A stretch of DNA of 38,438 bases, from contig JAANSK020166664.1 of assembly GCA_011763485.2 (NCBI GenBank), forward strand, positions 1 through 38,438, read 5' to 3'. Made by a program: the position numbers and the translations under genes. Under the pieces are notes generated by a model. That model saw only the letters and a program-made list of their open reading frames with translations. It did no database searches and was not told the DNA's origin. Positions 33,234 through 38,438 of the stretch are shown here, piece after piece; position 1 is the stretch's first letter; each line of letters begins with the position of its first letter. Source of the DNA: Isoetes engelmannii (Eukaryota; Streptophyta; Lycopodiopsida; Isoetales; Isoetaceae).

Positions 33234-33296
33234 GAGTACTCGCCAAAGGGCAATTTGGATTATCCTAATGGTGTCCCTGCACACATCATGAATACT
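33234..33296. repeat. hairpin repeat copy C
   Basis: Shorter copy (GAGTACTCGCCAAAGGGCAA to CACACATCATGAATACT); part of the left arm is missing relative to A, B and D. Confidence 0.65.
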
Positions 33297-33437
33297 GGGC
33301 CAACTTTGGTGCTATTCTGCTGTGAATATTTACCTGGTAGCACTTATAACTTGACATCCTAGCTTTGAACTTAATTCTAAGCTAAACTAGCTTATTCATT
33401 TTATGTTTGGAATTAATTTTTTTGGTCCATTATGGTC

Positions 33438-33509
33438 GAGTACTCGGTTTGTGCACCAGGGGGTCATTAGAAAAACTCTACTGTAGCTCTCACGCACATC
33501 ATGAGTACT
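33438..33509. repeat. hairpin repeat copy D
   Basis: GAGTACTCGGTTTGTGCACC to ACGCACATCATGAGTACT, with the same loop theme as copies A and B. It lies between the LTR and the first ORF. Confidence 0.75.
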
Positions 33510-33714
33510 GGGGATGTTTTTGGCCAAATTTTCTAACTTATTCCAAATTTTAGGTGAATGCTATCTAGCTAGCTACTAGTCCTATCATAGGAAAAAAAAA
33601 TTCTTGCCATTTCCGAGGTCCTTGCTTGGAATTTTAACTCCAAGACTGAAGTTCTAGGACAGTTAATGTTATTGGGTGATGGCCAGTGCTCGATCTTGAT
33701 CAGCCAAAATCATT

Positions 33715-33728
33715 GCTCTAATATCATT
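33715..33728 (-). mobile_element. primer-binding site of the fossil (initiator tRNA-Met type)
   Basis: The minus strand next to the LTR end reads TGATATTAGAGC, two differences from the usual plant TGGTATCAGAGC complementary to initiator tRNA-Met. Its place directly inside the LTR supports the LTR boundary at 33729. Confidence 0.6.
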
Positions 33729-35902
33729 GTGACGTCCCCTGGTCATATATGATGCTCCCATCATATATAAACTGGAGATCCCCTCCTGCTAGGTTTGCTA
33801 GCTAACAAGAGGCCATCCACCTGATGTCAGACTCTTGATGGTAAGCAAGAGTCCACGTGGGAAGAGTGGACATGTCCGTCATCCCATCATCCCTCGGGAT
33901 TTACCTAGCTGCGGAACCGCATAAATGTCAGCACAATAAGACATCACACAATATAACCACCGCGAAGGGAGGGATCACCATAACATGATAAATCATCACA
34001 TAGAACATAACATAACATAAGCAAGGGGGAAATCCTAACCAAGGGTGACTCAGTGATGGATTGAAGGCTTGGGGTCTCCAGAAGTCAAAGCAAACAGAAT
34101 TCATGGCAATGGATTTAGTATAGAGCATGGTCATTGGGTAGTCCACTCCTGTGCATACTTTGCAGATAGGTTGATAAGTCTTGGGGCCGGACCGTAGCTT
34201 GCCGGGCGCATAGCCAGAGGGGCTATTCCTGGGTTACATCTCCCCAGTCTTGATGAGGCAAGAGGAGATTTCTCTCTTCCAGAGGATCCCATGCCAATAG
34301 CAGGCGAGCTAGAGCCACTGCTCGTCCCCAACTTCAATCTCATTAAAGGTGGCCTCACCACCCAAGAGGTGTCGAGCCCATAACTTAGCCACACGTGGTG
34401 CTAAGGTATTAGGCCTAGCTACAGCGTTCCCAGGTAGGCCTTACACACCGGAGGGATCGATTGCTATTGGACAAGTCCTCCTTGTCAGCCGATCTGGCCT
34501 CGCCACCCACAGCGCAGGCGGGCTCTTATGCACAGACTGCATTAATTGGGAATTAATGTGTCTAATCTAGGAACATCAACTAGAAGGCTCTGGGTCTCTA
34601 ACCCCCTTCCCATTACACAAGAGGTGCGTATAGAGCAATCCATAGACATCAATCGAACTAATGATACAAATAAGATCTAATTTATCTATCTACAGTTAGG
34701 TTCATTTGTTAAGGTCTATGATATTGGGCTCTATAGGTCATCTAGAGCTAATGAAGGCGGCATACCCGGCCTAATGCTGTTTCAAAAGCTGGTACTGCAT
34801 GACAGTTCAACCACATACTGGACCCCTAGCTGGCTCCCAATCCTCGGACGGTGTCCATGTTGTTGAGTCGCGTGCGAGATGCTGAAATTGAGAAAGCGAC
34901 CGTTGAATCCGGGCTCTACTGCCCGAAGGCAGAGTGCACCAAATTCCTAGGAAGTCCATTAGACTACCGGTTGAAAATTGAAATTTTCGGTAGACATTTT
35001 TTTTTGTAGGAAGTACCTCCGGCAATGAAAATACCTATATAGGGGAATTACCAGATAGGAAAATATTCAAAGGCGAATTTCTGATATGGTATATAAGTTG
35101 CCGGAAATAATTTTCCCTTTTAATAAAGTTTTTTTATAATATAATATTATAATATTTGTATTTTAGGTTTTATTTTAGGTTTTCGTAATGTTTGTTAGTT
35201 TTAGGTTTTCTGTTTTACTGGTCGTTCATCAAAATCTCTCTCTCTCATCGGCCATCGCTGCCGTCCACGATTCTGGCACTGGAGAACTTGTGCGAAGTTT
35301 AGGCACATTGATACAGGTGCATGTCAAGAAATTTAAAGTGATGGTGAAGATGAGCAAGTCGTGTTTCCTTCTAATATAGAAGATATAGAAGTGGATATAG
35401 AGGATGGAACAAATCTGAATCTCTTAGATCTCAACAATTGTAGTTGATTATTCACTAAAACTATTTGCTGTATTTGACTATGTTTAATGTATTGCACTAC
35501 TTGGATAATTTACATTCTTCCTGTTGTTTTACATTTCAAAGGAAAATTTTCGGTTACAAAATAGTATAGCAGGAAATTTCCAATTGCATTTGATAATTTC
35601 CAGTTGCTCTAAAACCTTGTAGGAAATTTTCCCTAAGGCTTCAACAGGTTTGGTGCACGCTGCCCGAAGGAAGTCGGAATGGATTTGGAACTGCCGCAAT
35701 GCGTGCTGCTGAGACTTGAATCCGAAAAAGGAATCTATTAGGGTTCCAGTCCCTTTTAGCCCCATGATTCTAGTTCCAATGGTTGTACCTCATGGTACAA
35801 CCCTGACTAGGTCGGGTACGTGACGATATACTCGACATGTACCGGTGACATGGCAGGTATAATATATGTATTCATGCCATATATTATCTTGGAATGTCAC
35901 AA
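33729..35902 (-). mobile_element. 5' LTR of the Ty3/gypsy fossil, about 2.2 kb
   Basis: Bounded by inverted TGTGACGTCCCC (33729) and ..GGAATGTCACA (ending 35902), both fitting TGTGAC...GTCACA LTR ends. The primer-binding site adjoins the inner end. It contains a roughly 0.7-kb inverted-repeat-edged insertion (about 34965-35655), so the original LTR was probably about 1.5 kb. LINE-like sequence starts at the outer edge. Confidence 0.6.
34965..35655. mobile_element. probable DNA element nested in the LTR
   Basis: The block is AT-rich and unlike the LTR around it. Its edges carry related sequences in opposite orientation (CCGGTTGAAAATTGAAATTT at the left, and rc of CCTAAGGCTTCAACAGG at the right). 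GGAAATTTCC-type motifs are repeated inside. The flanks share GTGCACCAAA in inverted form. A related left end occurs at 38255-38310. No transposase recognised. Confidence 0.45.
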
Positions 35903-36067
35903 TGTGCATGTTGCCAGTTACAGGTTATTGAAGATGAACACCATACTCTTCTGAGATGTCCTGCTTTTGAGATGGCCAGGAATCGCTATTCGACCTTAGC
36001 GTTTCATTCCACCCTCCCACAACTATTCAAAACACCATCTGATCATTATACATATTTGAGGTTCTAG
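35903..36067 (+). mobile_element. LINE 3' relic (zinc-knuckle end of reverse transcriptase)
   Basis: Plus-strand text reads CACCQLQVIEDEHHTLLRCPAF and onward to a stop near 36067. CxxC-x8-H-x4-C with EDE.H..L.CP is the signature at the C-terminal end of many non-LTR retrotransposon ORF2 proteins. No RT core is present in the window. The relic starts right at the LTR border, so the LTR element probably landed in an older LINE. Confidence 0.6.
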
Positions 36068-36139
36068 ATGAGATGAGCATCTTCAATTGTTGAGCCCACA
36101 GTAGTCATGGTCTACTTAATTTTTTCCTAATTGTCCAAC

Positions 36140-36245
36140 ATCATCATTACTGCAAAGTTTTTCCCCCTGAAAAACATTCAATGCAGGGTTTTTTTAATCC
36201 TAGTAGTAATGCATCTTCTAGCCCATTGTATGGATCCCATGATCT
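36140..36245. repeat. dispersed repeat, copy 3 (partial)
   Basis: GGGTTTTTTTAATCCTAGTAGTAATGC resembles the ends of the copies near 20500-20660 and 25380-25530. Confidence 0.4.
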
Positions 36246-36461
36246 GTTGATCTTCGTGCACGTTAAAAATCTATTCCATTTTTTTCCATAGTAATTCATC
36301 AGCCTTGCAACTTGGACTCAACACAACCTAGCTAACAGAGACTTAGGTTTTGAGCCAGAAACTGATTTAGAAAGTGAATTGGATGCTGATATGCATGTTT
36401 ATGATTCTAACTGGAGACATGGTTATTATAGTGTGGGTTTAAAGTTGTATGGCATGTGTGA

Positions 36462-37400
36462 AACGTAAGGGATGCAAGATTAGTATTTGATAATATATTC
36501 AAAAAAAACTCCTTCGCTTGGACCATTATGCTTGTTGCTTATGTAGAACATAACAAGTTCAAAGAAGCTTTTCAACTTTTTTACACATATTCCATATCAT
36601 ATTCAAATGTTGTTTCTTGCACTTCTGGGATTAGAGCATGTATCAAACAAGGCCAGCTGAAGCTTGTTGTCAATTTAAGAGTAGTTTTCTCAGGATGCAG
36701 TACTTGCATACAATGTTGTTTTTTTTTTTTTATTCGCGGAAAACAGTGGGAAGATGCTATTAATTTTTTCTGTAAGGTGCCACTCCATGATATAGTGTCC
36801 TGGAATGTCACACTTGCTGCTCATATCCAACAAGGAAACTTAAAAGAGGCACTTAAGTTTTTTTTATCCAAATGCTTGAGAGGAACATCGTCTCATGTAA
36901 TTCAACGATCTCAGCATATAAATAACATGACTGCTTAAAGAAGGTTATCAATCTCTTGATGCTTGAGAGAAATATTTCCTCTTGGAACACCATGATTGCT
37001 GTTTATGTTCATCATAAAAGTTTGTGTATGGAATCCGTGGGCAAATGCCGCAATGAGATTTATTCTTATGGAACTCCATAACGTCAATATATATCCATCT
37101 GGGACAATATAGAGCAACATGACATTTGTTTTGCCAGATGCCTTTCCATAACTTGGTATCTTGGAACGTTGTCATTGGAATTCATTCCCAACAGGAAGAA
37201 CTGAGGGAGCCCTAGCCTGCTAGATGCAAGTTACAAAAATGCAGCCTCGATTGTGGTAAAAGGTTGCACAAGCAACTTGTGAGTTATGGTTTCTTGTCAG
37301 ATAATGTTGTGCAGAGAAGAATGCTCTTGTTAACATGCATGCTAGATATGGAAGTTTAAATGTTGGATTTGTGGTTATTTGCATGGATTACGAGCCACAA
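36462..37400 (+). pseudogene. pentatricopeptide-repeat (PPR) protein relic
   Basis: Plus-strand PPR-like units appear in several frames: ARLVFDNIF..NSFAWTIMLVAYVEHNKFKEAFQLF (about 36465-36580), KVPLHDIVSWNVTLAAHIQQGNLKEALKFF (about 36775-36865), LERNISSWNTMIAVYVHH (about 36960-37015) and CGKRLHKQLVSYGFLSDNVV...MHARYGSL (about 37245-37360). PLS-class plant PPR proteins act in organelle RNA editing and processing. Here the frame changes repeatedly and stops intervene (for example in the T-run near 36720-36731 and after 36938), so it is a decayed, intronless copy. No E/DYW domain is visible. Confidence 0.75.
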
Positions 37401-38254
37401 TCTAGGAATGATCGCTTTCAAAGACCCATCTTTGAATCCCTTGTCACTTTCAAAGAACCACATTTGAATTCCTTGAGAACAGCATCTGCAAATTCTGAAT
37501 TCGGCTACAAGATTCTACCAGCACTTGCCTTAAAGTTGACTTGGAAGTACAAGCTCTTGAAAATAGGTATATAACTTAATTGTAAACATGTATGAATGTG
37601 TTTTGATTAAGTTAACAATAATAAAGATAACTAGGTTGGAGTGAATGTATTCATGTTAAGCTAAATTTATAACTTAACTAAAACCATGTCTGAAGACATT
37701 TTGGTTAAGCACTAACTTAACAAGGCAATGTGCGAACACCAAGTAGTTAGTTTAACTATGTTTGGTGTGAAGAAATTTAAAGTTGTTCTAATTAAGTTTA
37801 AGTACTTAACAGAAACACTATTTTTAGAGTGAATATTGTTGTTATAGCTTAGATAACTTTAACTAGGTAGTTGAATTCCTATAACTTAGCTTAACTTCAC
37901 GGAGGGTGCGAATGGACCGTTAAGGACATGGACACTCAATCTCCTTGGAATATCTCCCACCCAAAATCTATGGTGCACTATATCTTAGACTGCCCATGAC
38001 TTCTGTAAAACATGGATGACTCCAAGAACTGAAACAAATCGAAAGGCCAAAATCTGCGACCTTTACATCATAGACTTTTCCGCCCAACCTTATCACAGTA
38101 TTGGATGCATGAACAACTCCATAGTTGTGCTGCATTATGGCCACTGGAAGAGCCTTTGCCTGTAACTGAACAGGATTATCCCTGGAAGTTCATCCCACAA
38201 GGTGGCTCGTCTAAGTTGTTGGGTATCAACGGTAGGGAAAGTCCTAGGCATGCC
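37401..38254. other. AT-rich stretch with recurring TAACTTA motifs
   Basis: From about 37565 to 37915 the motifs TTAACTTA/TAAGTTAA and GGAGTGAAT recur irregularly in both orientations. This may be a decayed foldback or satellite-like element. No gene seen. Confidence 0.4.
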
Positions 38255-38438
38255 ATTTTTGCCGGTATAAAATTTGATTTTTTCGGTACATAAAGATTTT
38301 TGTAGGAACTCGTCCTATGACAAGCCGGTACATTCTAAGATTCACAGGAAATTAGCTGGTGCAGTTGAGATTTAGGAGGAAAAATGCCGGTACATACAAA
38401 AACTTGTAGGAAATATTTTTTTCTATATAATCTCATAT
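38255..38438. mobile_element. partial element related to the LTR-nested insert
   Basis: TTTTTTCGGTACATAAAGAT then TTTTTGTAGGAA resembles 34985-35015 (TTTTCGGTAGACATTTTT..TTGTAGGAA). Repeated CCGGTA(C/T)A and GGAAAT motifs follow. It runs off the end of the window. Confidence 0.45.

Larger units (their letters stand above)
26150..35902 (-). mobile_element. Ty3/gypsy LTR retrotransposon fossil, 3' LTR not found
   Basis: A minus-strand element of about 9.7 kb. Its parts from the 5' end are LTR (35902-33729), primer-binding site, first ORF (about 33013-31933), a mostly non-coding stretch, an acidic block and protease-like segment (about 30656-30100), reverse transcriptase, RNase H, integrase, and a repeat-rich 3' region. 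The RT block resembles the non-chromodomain plant group (Athila/Tat-like: RLNPNFKEHVEGEIHKLL, SEWVSPIVV); an extra ORF before pol also fits that group. It is broken in several places and lacks a recognisable 3' LTR, so it is not autonomous. Age cannot be set by LTR comparison. One other element is probably nested in its LTR. Linking the ORF1 side to the pol side rests on strand, order and spacing. Confidence 0.75.

Overview
The window reads as land-plant nuclear DNA from a large, repeat-rich genome. The evidence is a plant-type tRNA-Asp, two spliced genes with GT-AG introns that match plant families, a pentatricopeptide-repeat relic and Ty3/gypsy fossils. A DUF7869-type ORF and an odd kinase-like ORF made me think of a fern, gymnosperm or other non-angiosperm, but that is inference and the sequence alone does not fix the species. 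Gene names and family assignments come from memory of the families, since no search was run.

Layout. 1-5.8 kb: gene-poor DNA with inverted-repeat elements, a short tandem/direct repeat complex and one tRNA-Asp gene (minus). 5.8-6.75 kb: the 3' end of a chromodomain Ty3/gypsy fossil with LTR-like sequence in two head-to-tail copies. 6.8-8.5 kb: a DUF7869-family ORF (minus), interrupted. 8.5-13.1 kb: several minus-strand coding relics, including a kinase-like gene with unusual catalytic motifs and a 22-G homopolymer. 13.9-15.6 kb: a GCGGCCGC-rich block and two inverted-repeat elements.

16.07-24.81 kb is the genic core. It holds a six-exon C2-domain/proline-glycine-rich protein gene (plus, 560 aa) and a twelve-exon M14 zinc carboxypeptidase gene (minus, 461 aa). 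Both models close in frame at every junction. The genes converge tail to tail across about 2.2 kb, and that gap contains a 31-bp tandem repeat and three hairpin elements in a row.

26.1-35.9 kb is a large minus-strand Ty3/gypsy fossil. It has a roughly 2.2-kb 5' LTR, a tRNA-Met-like primer site, a first ORF whose N-terminus resembles the histone H3 tail, and blocks for protease, reverse transcriptase, RNase H and integrase. I found no 3' LTR. Four dispersed copies of a hairpin repeat lie two on each side of the first ORF. Its 5' LTR abuts, and probably sits in, a LINE relic. 36.4-37.4 kb is a broken PPR gene, followed by AT-rich repeat DNA to the end.

The two intact genes show no obvious joint function. 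One is a putative membrane- or wall-associated C2 protein and the other a secretory-pathway, membrane-anchored carboxypeptidase. Everything else is mobile-element or decayed sequence.
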